64,000 bases of DNA, taken from contig OZ059825.1 in the NCBI GenBank assembly GCA_964057195.1, positions 58,827,438 to 58,891,437 on the forward strand, read 5' to 3'. The number at the start of each line of letters is the position of its first letter. Position 1 is the first letter of the stretch. This document shows, in pieces, positions 22,581-32,360 of this stretch. The position numbers were made by a program, and so were the translations under genes. This DNA comes from Orthosia cruda. Its lineage: Eukaryota; Arthropoda; Insecta; Lepidoptera; Noctuidae. The notes under the pieces are model-generated. The model was not told the origin of the DNA and did no database searches. It saw only the letters and a program-made list of their open reading frames with translations.

Positions 22581-23591
22581 TCAGTAGGTCTTGTGTGCTG
22601 GCGCAGGGCCGGCGGCGACGCAGGCTTGGTGGTGGTAGTAGGAAGGTGCTGGCGTGCGGTAGTGGTGGTGCGGCGGCGGCGACGTGCGGTACGCGTCCGG
22701 CACGGGCGAGCCGCTGCGGAAGCCGGCCAGCTGGCAGCTGGGTGGCTCGAACAGGTCGCGGAACGCCGGCGGAAGCTGCTCCGCCGGCGGTTCGGGCGCT
22801 GTGTACCAGCCGGAGGTGGCCGCTCGGAACTCTTCGGCCACAAGCGAGTACGGTTGGGGCGAACAGTAAACGGTGGAAGCTGGAAGCCGCGGTTCACTAA
22901 AGTCATCGAGAGAATCAACCGGCTTGTCATATCTAGCACAGTCTGCGCCCGGTTCTCGCTTCGGCCGGCACTCAAAGATGCGCGGCTTCACGTCTGGCTT
23001 GACGTCTCGTTGCTGTCCCAGCGAGTCTGCCGCACTCAGCGTCTCCTGTGCTGTGAGCGCTTCTTGGGCTTGCTGCAGTTGCTGTTGTCTCTTCAATGCT
23101 TCCTCTTTTTCTCTTAGCGCGTCTTTTTTCTTAAAGCGACGCCGCCGACGTAAATATGAACCGTTATCAAACATATTATACGAATCGGGATCCAGAGTCC
23201 AGTAACTGCCTTTACCAGGTTTTTTATCGTCCCTCGCCACTTTCACAAAGCACTCATTGAGGCTTAGATTGTGTCTAATGGAATTTTGCCAGCCTTGTTT
23301 ATTTTCTCTGTAGTAAGGAAATCGTTCCATTATAAATTGGTAAATGCCGTTGAGTGTAATGCGTCGTTCGGGGGCGTTCTGTATGGCCATCGCTATCAGC
23401 GCAATGTATGAATAGGGTGGCTTGACCATGTCTTTAGGAGCACCAACGTGTTGTTGATGTGGATGAAGGTAGGGGGCTCCATATCCGTAGCGGTATTGTT
23501 CGTAGGCATATGGTGTGACTCCGGATGAGTAACCACCGCCAGCTCCTCCGCGGTAAGCATACGGGCTCTGTTCACCAAACAACGCGTGCAT
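22581..23591 (-). CDS. croc: Forkhead transcription factor crocodile (FoxC)
   Basis: A single-exon, 336-residue forkhead protein that binds DNA in the nucleus and, in Drosophila, patterns the anterior head and mesoderm. The FoxC-type N-terminus MHALFGEQ is followed by a Tyr/Gly-rich stretch (residues 10-48). The forkhead domain spans about residues 55-153: it opens with MVKPPYSYIALIAMAIQNAP, carries the recognition helix (NSIRHNLSLNECFVKV, 103-118), the KPGKGSYWTLDP wing and the basic RRRRRFKKKD end (148-157). A Glu/Gln-rich segment (160-185), an acidic-Pro region and a His/Tyr-rich C-terminus follow. The start at 23591 is chosen because the 37-codon extension upstream has no ATG (it opens with GTG), the context is CAAAATG, and homologs begin MHxLF. 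It is shorter than Drosophila Croc (about 500 aa) because the low-complexity tail is short. A consensus donor CAG|GTGAGC lies just after the stop (22567/22566), so a 3'UTR intron is possible. No introns are needed in the CDS. Confidence 0.95.
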   Translation of the reverse strand: MHALFGEQSPYAYRGGAGGGYSSGVTPYAYEQYRYGYGAPYLHPHQQHVGAPKDMVKPPYSYIALIAMAIQNAPERRITLNGIYQFIMERFPYYRENKQGWQNSIRHNLSLNECFVKVARDDKKPGKGSYWTLDPDSYNMFDNGSYLRRRRRFKKKDALREKEEALKRQQQLQQAQEALTAQETLSAADSLGQQRDVKPDVKPRIFECRPKREPGADCARYDKPVDSLDDFSEPRLPASTVYCSPQPYSLVAEEFRAATSGWYTAPEPPAEQLPPAFRDLFEPPSCQLAGFRSGSPVPDAYRTSPPPHHHYRTPAPSYYHHQACVAAGPAPAHKTY

Positions 23592-23945
23592 TTTGCCGGC
23601 TACGTTCACTGTCGCAACATGCTCAGCCCGAGAGCGCGGTACCTCCGACGGGTTGCTCTTACGGCAACAAAACGACGACTGACCGATTTTGTTTAGATTC
23701 ACAACAAGGCCGGTTTACATAGCGGAGGCTAAACGAGAGACGAATGAGCGATGGTGTGGGCCCGGCGTGTGGATCGCGGGGCCCCGCCCTCGGCGCGGTC
23801 CTGCTCTCGCCGGGGAGCGCGGCGTGCGCGTCAGGTGGCGCGTCTCTGTCGCGCGCCGCACGCCGCCGGGTTGCACGCCCAGCGCCCCGGCCGCGGGATG
23901 GGCGGCGCCTGCCTCTCTCGCACCGTACTGCCCCTAGGGTGACAC
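23592..23945 (-). promoter_or_regulatory. crocodile 5' leader and CpG-rich promoter region
   Basis: Upstream of the crocodile start the GC and CpG content rises steeply (about 23745-23940) and falls back to AT-rich DNA at 23950. This marks a likely promoter/5'UTR. I see no clear TATA box. GGTTTACATA at 23713-23722 is a near match to the forkhead-binding core TGTTTAC and could be an autoregulatory site (speculative). The 107-aa minus-strand frame here and its plus-strand counterparts are compositional artefacts. Confidence 0.5.
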
Positions 23946-24894
23946 TCCTCACCCTAGTCCTATATCCTGACCCATTGTCCATCTGTCAACGATTCTAACA
24001 TTACCTACTTACATGCGTTGTTTGGCTGCTCCACTAATTTTACAAGAACCCCAAGTGAAAAGTTCAACTTTTGTTGGTAGGTACCCAGTTATTGTTAGAT
24101 ACTTCCCTAGCAATCTCAATTTTTAGGACAAAAACCGACAGGTGTAGAAGATTTCAGTTTAGTTTGTGTTTTTACGGCAACAGTTATCGAGTTTTATGCA
24201 CATCCGATTAAGCTGAAACTTGGCGTACTTGTGTAACTTTGGAAACATTTAAATAATATGGTACTATGGAGCAGTGCCCTAATTATTGCGTAACGGTTTG
24301 GACAGAACAAAGCATGCGCAATCCCTGTAATTTTGATAATTCAATAGTATGTATTGCGTATTTTACGCTGTCGACTAAAGGGATTTTTTTACATTATGAA
24401 CAATTAATGCAGCAGGCGTGCGCCATTCTTTGAAGCTCCGCATTTAGGTTGCTGGTCTCATGATGGAACTAAAACAACTCCTCAACCAGACAAGATTGAG
24501 AGACAACCTAAAGAGTTTTTAGGCTCATTGGATACCTATCTATTGACAAGCAACATCGCATTTCGTATTTTCAAATCCATTCATTTGATTTTCATTTTCA
24601 AATATCTTTATTTAGCATAAAGTTTTTAACAAAAATGCACTTACCCTAAAAGACTCATTAACACATATAACAGAACACTTTATGAGGCTACAAAACATTC
24701 CTCTTTCTAAGTTTATTTAACACATTTATTTTGAACTGATTTCAAATTATAGTTTAACCTTTACATTTTTGCAAATTATTTGAAGCATTATAATTTTGCT
24801 ATTTGCATGTAGGTAGGACAAAACAAATAAGTTCAAATCCATTAAAACTTGTTTTAAAAAGATTTTTACTTTTAATTATTATTTCATTCACCTT
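23946..24894. other. 5' flank of crocodile; no feature seen
   Basis: AT-rich DNA without a supported gene or known repeat. It may hold cis-regulatory elements of crocodile, which cannot be judged from sequence alone. Confidence 0.4.
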
Positions 24895-25155
24895 TTAATG
24901 ATGAGAAAGATACGCCATCGGTACATGGGAGACAACCCGCCCATACGCACTAAACGTTTTGGCAATACTTTAATTGTGCACAGCTAAGGAGTGAAATTCC
25001 CTGCCGGTGTCTGTCTCTTTGTTGAAAGCTACAACCTGTCCAAAGTGAATAGGTAACTTCTGGGCAAGCGTGCTTCACCGTCGACCACATCATCGCTTAC
25101 CATCAGGTGAGATAGTGATCAACCGCGAGCCTGTCAAAAAACAAAAAAAATTGCT
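24895..25155 (+). mobile_element. CR1-like LINE 3' tail
   Basis: The same 3' end as in 28857-29637 and (reversed) 42450-44630: CGCCATCGGTACATGGGAGA, TGTGCACAGCTAAGGAGTG, then CTTCACCGTCGACCACATCA and CATCAGGTGAGATAGTGATC, ending in an A-rich tract. The residual reading frame corresponds to the C-terminus of the reverse transcriptase ORF. Severely 5'-truncated. Confidence 0.75.
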
Positions 25156-25794
25156 TGGTACCTACGTAAGCTGATGAATATGATACTGGTTCGTAGGCAT
25201 GCATCCATAAAAATAATAATGTTGGTAAATGTGTTGATAGGGCAATGACAATACCCTTTCAAAAACAACCGACTAACACTAAATTAAGTACAAAAAAAAA
25301 AAAAAATGTGTTTATTATCTTAAATCTATACAATTAAGTTGCCGGGGCTTCCCAGAAAGTAATCCGAAGATACTTGTGATAGGATAAACCTCGCTCTGCC
25401 TCGATTTAATTAACAATTGTGTCGTTGTGCTAATTATATAGGTATATGTCCGAGACTATAATTATCGCACACAGGCAGAAACTGGTGTTCTTGTCAACCG
25501 TATTTACTTACGGTCCTAACAAAATAAATATGTGGGTACCGTGGTGATGACCAATTAGCCAGCTGTGTTTAGAAGTACACTTTTCTTGGTTTGTGATGAT
25601 AATTATTGTATTTTTTTTTTACCTTTGCAAGCCTCGTCATTAGACGACGATATTTATAATGTAAAAAATTAAAACTCATGTAATTGAACTGTAATGTTCT
25701 TATGATAAATAAAGATTCTTTAAACCTATATGTTACACATTTTTATTAAACTAATAAAAAGAAAAATGAAGATCGTGCTTATGGCAGTGTGTGA

Positions 25795-25935
25795 ATGTAG
25801 AGTGTGTTGTTTATAAATGTGTGTTTATACGTGTGTTTATGTGTGTGTGAATGTATATTTTGTGTGTATGTGTGTGTGAATGTATATTTTGTGTGTATGT
25901 GTGTGTGAATGTATATTTTGTGTGTATGTGTGAGT
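25795..25935 (+). repeat. GT-rich minisatellite, 29-bp period
   Basis: Three near-identical 29-bp units (GAATGTATATTTTGTGTGTA plus TGTGTGTGT) start with GAATG at 25849, 25878 and 25907, flanked by less regular GTGTGTTTATG repeats. The minus-strand frame over it is an artefact rich in His and Thr. Confidence 0.85.
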
Positions 25936-26268
25936 ACTAAGTACTTAGATACCATTTTGAGATTCAAGATTATGTTTAAATTTCCTGCGTCACCTGCGTG
26001 CTTGTAATTTTAGATGTTGTATCTAAATGTTGCTATTCCTATAATGTGGGCTAATTACTTAGCAACATTCAGCATCTAAAAAGTCGGTGATGTTATTTTC
26101 GTTTCTTGAATTTTTGACACTGACTTCAGAAATTTAGGCTTTATTTCACTTTGTAGAGTTTATACTTGCAAGACACAACTGACTTCCAAGTAGTCTATTT
26201 TTGTAAAAAATATTTTTCACTTTTTAGTTTTGGTACCTAGTGCGCAAGTTCGATATTAATTGACTCAT
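25936..26268. other. No feature seen
   Basis: AT-rich, no supported gene. Confidence 0.45.
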
Positions 26269-26317
26269 ATAACATTATAGGTACCTTACGTAAGTATACA
26301 TACCTATAATGTTATAA
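26269..26317. repeat. Tiny palindrome flanked by TGACTCAT repeats
   Basis: A 49-bp element whose ends are a near-perfect inverted repeat (ATAACATTATAGGTA and TACCTATAATGTTAT, about 17-base spacer). It is bracketed by the 8-bp direct repeat TGACTCAT (26261-26268 and 26318-26325). An 8-bp duplication suits hAT-class insertion; alternatively the repeats are a pair of AP-1-like sites. Confidence 0.5.
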
Positions 26318-26325
26318 TGACTCAT

Positions 26326-27453
26326 TTAAACTTAAATAAATGGAGTTCCGTTGTAAGCCTTTGTGAAAAATTTAAATGGTAAGAAACAGACTTGCGATTG
26401 CAGCAACGCTAAGAAAGGGCAATGCCCACCGGCCATAGTCACTTTGGCCCGGGGTGCCCACGAATAAAAGCATACGGAAATGATAATATGTAATCTAATG
26501 AATGAAATGGTATAGGAATTGGTTCAGGAAAAAGTCCGGATTGTTAAGATATTAAATGTTTATTTTCACAAATACAGTTTTTTAACTATCATTTTACTGT
26601 AATACAAACCTACAATAACAAAGTTGTCGGAGTCCATTTAAAAGCTTATTCGTTGGTGAGATAACAAATCCACAAGAAAACAATACAAAATAATACAAAT
26701 GCAAACGATGGCGAATTTTGAATTATCGAATTTATTATCGAAAATAAACGAATAATATTGGCATTATAATAATTATTATATCATAAAAAATCGATTGGAG
26801 AAAAGAGAATCGATTATATTTTGAACGAAATTAATAATTTGGCAACACTCTTTATTTAATCCACAAACCAATGGATGCCGGATTTACCTAATTTCATTTT
26901 ATCTTTCCGGTACTTTTTATTTTTTGCAAAAATGTTGTAATCTTGTTTGGATAAATAAATACCGCGATTAATAAACATAAATCAAGATGTTTTTTTTTAA
27001 CAAAAGCAAATTGTTGGGCGGTTTATGGCTAAAAATGGGCATTTCCCTTTGGCGTCATTTATTGAAGAGTTATGTCATATATATATTCAAAGTTTGCCAT
27101 CAGATCTTTACCAAATTTATAAAGGTCCATCTCGGGAAAGTTTTCGTTCAACCAAAATAAGAATTTATCCGACATATATTCGAACATTAAACCTCAACCA
27201 TTTTGGCAAGTCGGGTAAAAATAATGAGGCCCCAGTTAGACGACACGAAATGTTTATTGCGGGGCGGATTCTATTTACTATTCGATGACAACGTTCAAAT
27301 TTCACCGCGGAACATTTAACCGCGTAGCAGTCGCATAAAATCTTTCGTGTCGCCTAAGCAAAATTTGTCGCAGAATCCTGAGGCAGGTACAAAGACGCGA
27401 CATACTTTTGTTTCTTGTATGTTTCTTTGCTCTTTAAATTTAAATTTTAGCTA
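26326..27453. other. No gene; weakly similar to the fold-back family
   Basis: No supported coding region. About 27060-27200 (GAAGAGTTATGTCATATATA ... CCATCAGATCTTTACCAAAT) is a diverged match to the fold-back element arms at 33660-33730, so this region contains an old copy of that family. Confidence 0.4.
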
Positions 27454-27825
27454 CAGTGTTGCCAGTGGCAGATAAGTAGTCAAATATTACAAGATATATC
27501 TCAAAAAGTTACATTTTCATGAGAAAAGTTACGTATGTGGAAAATGACACTAATACGCTCACTAGACCGAGTAAGCGGGATGGAAGATTTAGAAATACAC
27601 GTGAGTAAGAGTGAATATGCATTACGTCGACTTGTGTGTCACAAAATCATATGCGACAACACGACGAACGAAAACTTTGTTATATGTGTTCCGTTTCAAG
27701 ATTATTTTTTGTTTGCTGGAAAATATTTCGATATTTTTTATTAAGTCCTAAAAGTGACTTAAATGTTACATGAGAAAGCCAAAAGTAACGTAGATTGCAA
27801 CAAAAGTTACATTCTGGCAACGCTG
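27454..27825. mobile_element. hAT-like MITE
   Basis: The terminal inverted repeats are CAGTGTTGCCAG (27454-27465) and CTGGCAACGCTG (27814-27825). Subterminal AAGTTACAT / AAAAGTTAC repeats occur inside. Flanking 8-bp segments TTTAGCTA and CTTAGCTG match at six of eight positions, as expected for an aged hAT target duplication. Internal frames (for example 27535-27744) show no transposase motif. Confidence 0.65.
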
Positions 27826-28439
27826 CTTAGCTGTCAAATGTATAGAGCGTAGTTTTTCTGTAATAACGTGATTTCCGGGCAGGTACTCGAGGATAACCGC
27901 GTAGAAGCCGAGCGTACGCCGCGCCGACCCTATTTCGTCTCGAACAAACACTCCTGAGGCTGTTAGATGAAGACAAAAATGAAACAATAAATTACCCTTT
28001 ATAAAGAATATAATGTTCAAAGCAAGAGCACTGGAATCCATCATGTATGTCGTTGGTGACTTTCTTAAGGGAAAGTACGAATACGAACGTAAAAACGCAT
28101 TTCGTCTCGCAAGAAAAGCCCGTGACACGTCCGAGATGAAAAGGGTGCACTGGACCGGTCAAGAATTATCTGCATCGAGATCGACAAGTCAACTTCAAAA
28201 AGCTGTGTCATTATATGATTAGATTGTGTCCAATGCGTGAGTGTACTTAAATATAAATATGTATTTTGTAAGTCTGCTAAAATTCTCAGTCAAACAATGC
28301 TTCGTAGATGTATTAGATAATATCCAGGGTTGGACTGGGTCGGAAGAGCACGGGCCTCCACAAGCCCGGGGTGTGGTATGGGATAATGGTAGATGGGATA
28401 CTACAGGCAAATAATAAAATAACAAATGATTAATTCATT
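27826..28439. other. Unresolved small open frames
   Basis: A plus-strand frame at 28013-28222 encodes a basic 69-aa peptide (for example KGKYEYERKNAFRLARKA) and overlaps a minus-strand frame at 27766-28128. Neither matches a family I know. Local GC is slightly raised at 27890-27960 and 28040-28170. It could be a transposon fragment. Confidence 0.3.
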
Positions 28440-28856
28440 TATAAACCCTTTTTTTGATTGAAAGAGTATGTTCCTAAATTGGTCCTATTTTAATTTGGTG
28501 AAGATCTGATGAACAACTTCGGTGATATACAATAGAACTCTTCAATAAATAATGGCACATCTCTCGGGATTGCTGCAAACGCATGTATTTTTATTGTTTA
28601 TACCATTTCATAACATAACGTCACGCCAGAACACACTAAAGGGGTAAGCAGATGTGTACAGTTCACCTTGGTATACTCTCGTTTCACCGGTTATGTTGTT
28701 TCATGATATTCGGGTAATCTATTCTGGCATTAAAGGTGCTTTACTTTTTTTGTCTAACTACTTGCCTATTAGGAAGGTACAAATAAAATTTTAAAAATAA
28801 AAACAAACATTTTTACAAAAAAAAACCACCTACTTCCGAATAAGAAAACTATGCCA
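28440..28856 (+). mobile_element. Fold-back element family A, one arm (interrupted)
   Basis: From TTTTTTTGATTGAAAGAGTA to TCCGAATAAGAAAACTA this segment matches one arm of the palindromic element at 32782-33811 (shared blocks: TTTAATTTGGTGAAGATCTG, ATGGCACATCTCTCGGGATT, CCACCTACTTCCGAATAAG). The copy is cut by the CR1-like LINE that follows and resumes at 29638-29705 (GAAAGTGAAAATAACTTTAT ... GGTGTCCATAATGC). Confidence 0.7.
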
Positions 28857-29637
28857 ATCTGGTCAGTTTCAATGCTGCTAAGACCCAGGCGTGTCTTTTT
28901 TCCGCTAAAAAGAGCCAATTCCATCCGGCTCCTTCTTTCCGTGGTGTAACCGTGCCGTTATCGGACCACCTCGAACTTCTTGGTGTTACGGTGACATCTA
29001 CCCTCAACTTCGGTCCATACATTGAGGCAAAAGCTCAGTTAGCTGCAAAAAAGTTGGGGATTCTTGCAAAGGTGAGACGGTACTTCACGCCTGAACAGCT
29101 GCTCAACTTGTATAAAGCACAAGTTCGGTCATGCATGGAGTACTGCTCTCACCTCTGGGATGGATCTGCCAAATACCAGCTTGATGCACTTGAGTCGATT
29201 GACAGACGGGCCAAAAGGCTTATTGGCAACGATGCACTGGTCGCATCAAAGCTCCAGAGCCTCGAACATCGTCGCCAGTCTGTCGGTCTTTTATCGGTAA
29301 CATTTCGGGGAGTGTGCGACGGAACTGCACAATTTGATTCCGCCTGGCCCTTTCCATCATCGGACTACAAGGCGTACGGCCATGCGCCATCGGTACATGG
29401 TAGACATCCCTCCCATACGCACAAAGCGTTTTGCTAATACTTTCATTGTGCGCACAGCTAAGGAGTGGAATTCCCTTCCGGAGTTTTTGTTCCCTGACAT
29501 CTACAACCTAGGGGTCTTTAAGTCAAGAGTGAATAGGTTTCTTCTAGGCAAGCGCGCTTCACCGTAGACCACATCATCGCTTAACATCAGGCGAGATGGT
29601 GGTCAAACGCTAGCCTATAGATTATAAAAAAAAAAAA
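28857..29637 (+). mobile_element. CR1-like LINE, 5'-truncated
   Basis: Encodes the C-terminal part of a non-LTR reverse transcriptase ORF: the KTQACLFSAKK region (frameshifted), LELLGVTVTSTLNFGPYIEA, the thumb segment AKVRRYFTPEQLLNLYKAQV and the SRVNRFLLGKRASP end in another frame (29334-29567). It ends with the family's 3' tail (CCACATCATCGCTTAACATC) and poly-A at about 29624-29637. It inserted into fold-back element A; AAAACTA on both sides is a possible target duplication. The catalytic YADD region is missing. Confidence 0.85.
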
Positions 29638-29751
29638 AACTAGAAAGTGAAAATAACTTTATTCTTGGAAGCCGGTGTCCATAATGCAAAAAATAGGTAC
29701 CTACCCAACCAGCAAAGCAGTCCTATAATCTAAGCCTATTTCTCTAAAAAT
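29638..29751 (+). repeat. Fold-back family A, remainder after LINE insertion
   Basis: GAAAGTGAAAATAACTTTAT, GGTGTCCATAATGCAAAAAA and GGTACCTACC continue the arm that stops at 28856. Confidence 0.6.
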
Positions 29752-30154
29752 ACATATAAATGAGTTATTAAGGTTTTAACGGTGACAGCGTGTTGTATAA
29801 AAGCGTTCGACAACACAATTTTGCTCTATAAGCTTATAGGACAAAAAAGACCCATAAACAAATGATGTAAACGTTTACTACACCATTTTATACAACCGTT
29901 ATAGTATGTGCTATAGCAAGCGCTAATATCACTAGTACAGAATAATACTGCTCTATAAAATTGTTAAAAATGCTTTTATTCATCTGATTTGCGTAATAAA
30001 GGTTACAAACGAACTGCTAAAATCGTTTAGTTTTAGCAGTGATGAAAACTCAACTATAAGGCGACCTTGTCGTATTGAGGATATTCTGATCGTTGCTATA
30101 GTACTTAGCAAAAAATCTACTATAGAATGATTTTGTGATGTAGCTTAGTTCCAG
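29752..30154 (+). repeat. 400-bp inverted repeat B, left arm
   Basis: This arm is the reverse complement of 32361-32778 with high identity over its whole length (examples: TTAAGGTTTTAACGGTGACA, CTCTATAAGCTTATAG, TGATCGTTGCTATAGTACTT, TAGCTTAGTTCCAG). Arms are separated by about 2.2 kb holding unrelated LINE fragments. No open frame of note inside. It is either a DNA transposon with very long inverted termini into which LINEs inserted, or two copies of one repeat in opposite orientation. Confidence 0.8.
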
Positions 30155-30644
30155 AGAATTACTATGTAATGTAACTGTACTTTATTGGTTTAGAGATGAC
30201 TATTATAGTTTTACTAATAAGCATATCACACAAACACATTTTGAGAGCTGAATTGTGGTGTAATGACTTTTCAGTTCCTATAACATACTTGTTAGTATCA
30301 TGACAGAGTATCAATTTCTTTAATAACACCAAAACGACACGTAAAAGTGGATAAATGTTGCTATTAAATGGCAATTATGTCCTGGAAAAGATTTTTTTAT
30401 CTCACTTTTACAACCATATTCAGACATTTTTATTCGGCGTGCTATAATGCTATAATGGCGCTTAAAACTCGAAGTCCCTTTAATTGAATTTTTTTTTTTT
30501 GTGAAATCCCAATTATCCAAGGGGGGCACGTAAAATTTATCGTAAACCTAACCATATTTTATCCGTAAAATTGCAGTCGCACATCATTTCACACTCTATA
30601 AACAAAAATTATATATTATATAATTTTAATCATATATTATATGG
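30155..30644. other. No gene; interior of inverted repeat B
   Basis: AT-rich without recognised elements. Minus-strand frames at 30162-30374 and 30320-30529 are unremarkable. Confidence 0.4.
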
Positions 30645-30995
30645 TGGTACTCTTCTTCAAGAAGGGCGACCCTGCCTGGCTAAAGAAATATAGGCCCATC
30701 TCACTTCTTAGCCATGTCTACAAGTTGTTTTCAAGAATCATCACGAATCGTCTCACGCGGTTGACGATTTCCAGCCTCCCAAACAAGCTGGATTCCGAAA
30801 AGGCTTTAGCACCGTAGACCACATACATACGCAGCGGCAGGTTATATAGAAGACCAAAGCCAGACCGGCCTCTCTGCTTAGCGTTTGTGGACTACAAGAA
30901 AGCCCGAAGAGTCTATCGAGACTAGGGCTGTACTGCAGTATCTCCAATGTTGCCAGATTGACTACCGGTACATCGAGGTGTGGAAGTGTTTGTAC
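30645..30995 (+). mobile_element. RTE-type LINE reverse transcriptase fragment
   Basis: The plus strand reads FFKKGDPAWLKKYRPISLLS, then VYKLFSRIITNRLTR, then QAGFRKGFSTVDHIHT in shifted frames: RT domains 1-2 of an RTE-clade LINE. Broken by stops and frameshifts, it fuses at its 3' end to a scrap of fold-back family A. Confidence 0.75.
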
Positions 30996-31115
30996 AAAAA
31001 AACCTATTTTTACATAAAAATACTACCGACTTCCAAATAAGAAAACTACAAAGTGAAAATAACTTATTTTTGGAATTCGGTGTCTTTGGTACCCAAGTAA
31101 CAAAAACTAGTTGTA
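30996..31115 (+). repeat. Fold-back family A scrap
   Basis: ACATAAAAATACTACCGACT, AAGAAAACTACAAAGTG and GGAATTCGGTGTCTTTGGTA match the inner part of the family A arm. Confidence 0.55.
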
Positions 31116-31359
31116 TAATAAGCCATAGAACATTTTGGGCAACACTGTTTTTGGTCCTATAAAACCCCAAATAAGGTGTATTCTATTCGAAAGTGGCGTA
31201 TTTATTTCTCTATTCAGTGTTAAAACGAACCAATGTTACCCTTGACAAATTAGTCATATACTCGCTATGTAGCAGTGCACGGGTCAAAAAATAGTGATGT
31301 ACTGATTAAACACCGTTAAGGATCTTTTATAGCACTTTTTCATACCATACGAGAGTTTA
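31116..31359. other. No feature seen
   Basis: Short AT-rich spacer within the nested repeats. Confidence 0.4.
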
Positions 31360-32345
31360 TGTATTTTTTTTTTTTTCTTAAGTCTTGCAATCAGTCCTTC
31401 TGACTATGAGCAGATGTGTTGAGCGGCTATTATTCATGAGCAGATGTACCCCACTGGGAACATGCTCGATATAGGGATATTGGCTTAGTCGACGCCGCCG
31501 AGATCCAAGGTTCTGCGCCGTTTCAGGCGATTTAGACAGTCACGTAATGTAAGCTGGACAGCGAGCTGGTTGGGATGGTTGTCAAGTCTTGTTTTGTATT
31601 TGCCTGCGAATGTCTTTATCTCATCCTTCACTGTTGGCATACTCAGGTATCTGTGTACTTCACTGTTTCTAATGAACCAGGGTGCATTGCTAATTTGTTT
31701 AAGAATGTAGTTCTGAGCTCTTTGAATGATATTTATGTTGGAATCACAGCAGGCTCCCCATAGCTGAATCCCGTAGGTCCAGACTGGTTTTATGACAGCC
31801 TTGTAAATTAGGAACTTGTTGTCCAGTGACAGTTTTGAGTTTCTACTCAGGAGCCAGTAGAGGCCTTTGTATTTGAGGTTGACTTGATTACGTTTTGTTT
31901 CAATGTGTTTCCGCCATGTCAACCTGCGGTCCAAGTGTAGTCCGAGGTACTTAGCTGTGTCATTCTGAGTCATCTCCCTCCTACTCAGGTTAACAGGGGG
32001 ACAAGTTTCTTTTCGCAGTGTGAAGGTGACCTGCACTGACTTAGTAGCACTCACTTTTATACGCCATCTGTCAAACCAGTTGCTTATTTCATCAAGGCTT
32101 TGTTGAAGTTTCGCAGTGGCTTCTGCAGGGTCTTTACTAGAAGCTAATATTGCTGTATCATCTGCATAAGTAGCAATAGTAACTCCAGGTGTTAGTGGAA
32201 GATCTGATGTGTATATGGTGTACAAAACCGGACCCAGAACGGAACCCTGTGGCACACCAGCAAGTATCTCGTGAAAACCCGACGAGCAGTCATCTTCTTT
32301 CACTTGGAATATTCTATTGCTGAGATATGATTCTAGTATATGATA
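31360..32345 (-). mobile_element. Jockey-type LINE, 5'-truncated
   Basis: A 272-codon open frame (32303-31485, minus) encodes the C-terminal half of a reverse transcriptase. It has AGVPQGSVLGP, the catalytic ATYADDTAIL, then KYLGLHLDRRLTWRKHIE, YGIQLWGACCDSN and the RNYI-type C-terminus. This motif order and the LWGxA box are typical of the Jockey clade. The frame is unbroken, so the insertion is relatively young, but the endonuclease and RT domains 0-4 are missing. The 3' end is a poly-A (poly-T at 31361-31376 on the plus strand). It lies between the two arms of inverted repeat B. Confidence 0.9.
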
Positions 32346-32360
32346 GAAACTGTGAGGCAG

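Noticed and set aside
22391..23205. Several long open frames on both strands overlapping crocodile
   Set aside because: They overlap the strongly supported forkhead CDS in other frames or on the opposite strand, are rich in Arg/Ala/Ser as expected from GC-rich DNA, and contain no domain.
23592..23702. 37-codon N-terminal extension of crocodile
   Set aside because: It opens with GTG, not ATG, and the conserved FoxC start MHxLF begins at 23591 in a good initiation context.
25779..25967. His/Thr-rich open frame on the minus strand
   Set aside because: It is the translation of a GT-rich minisatellite.
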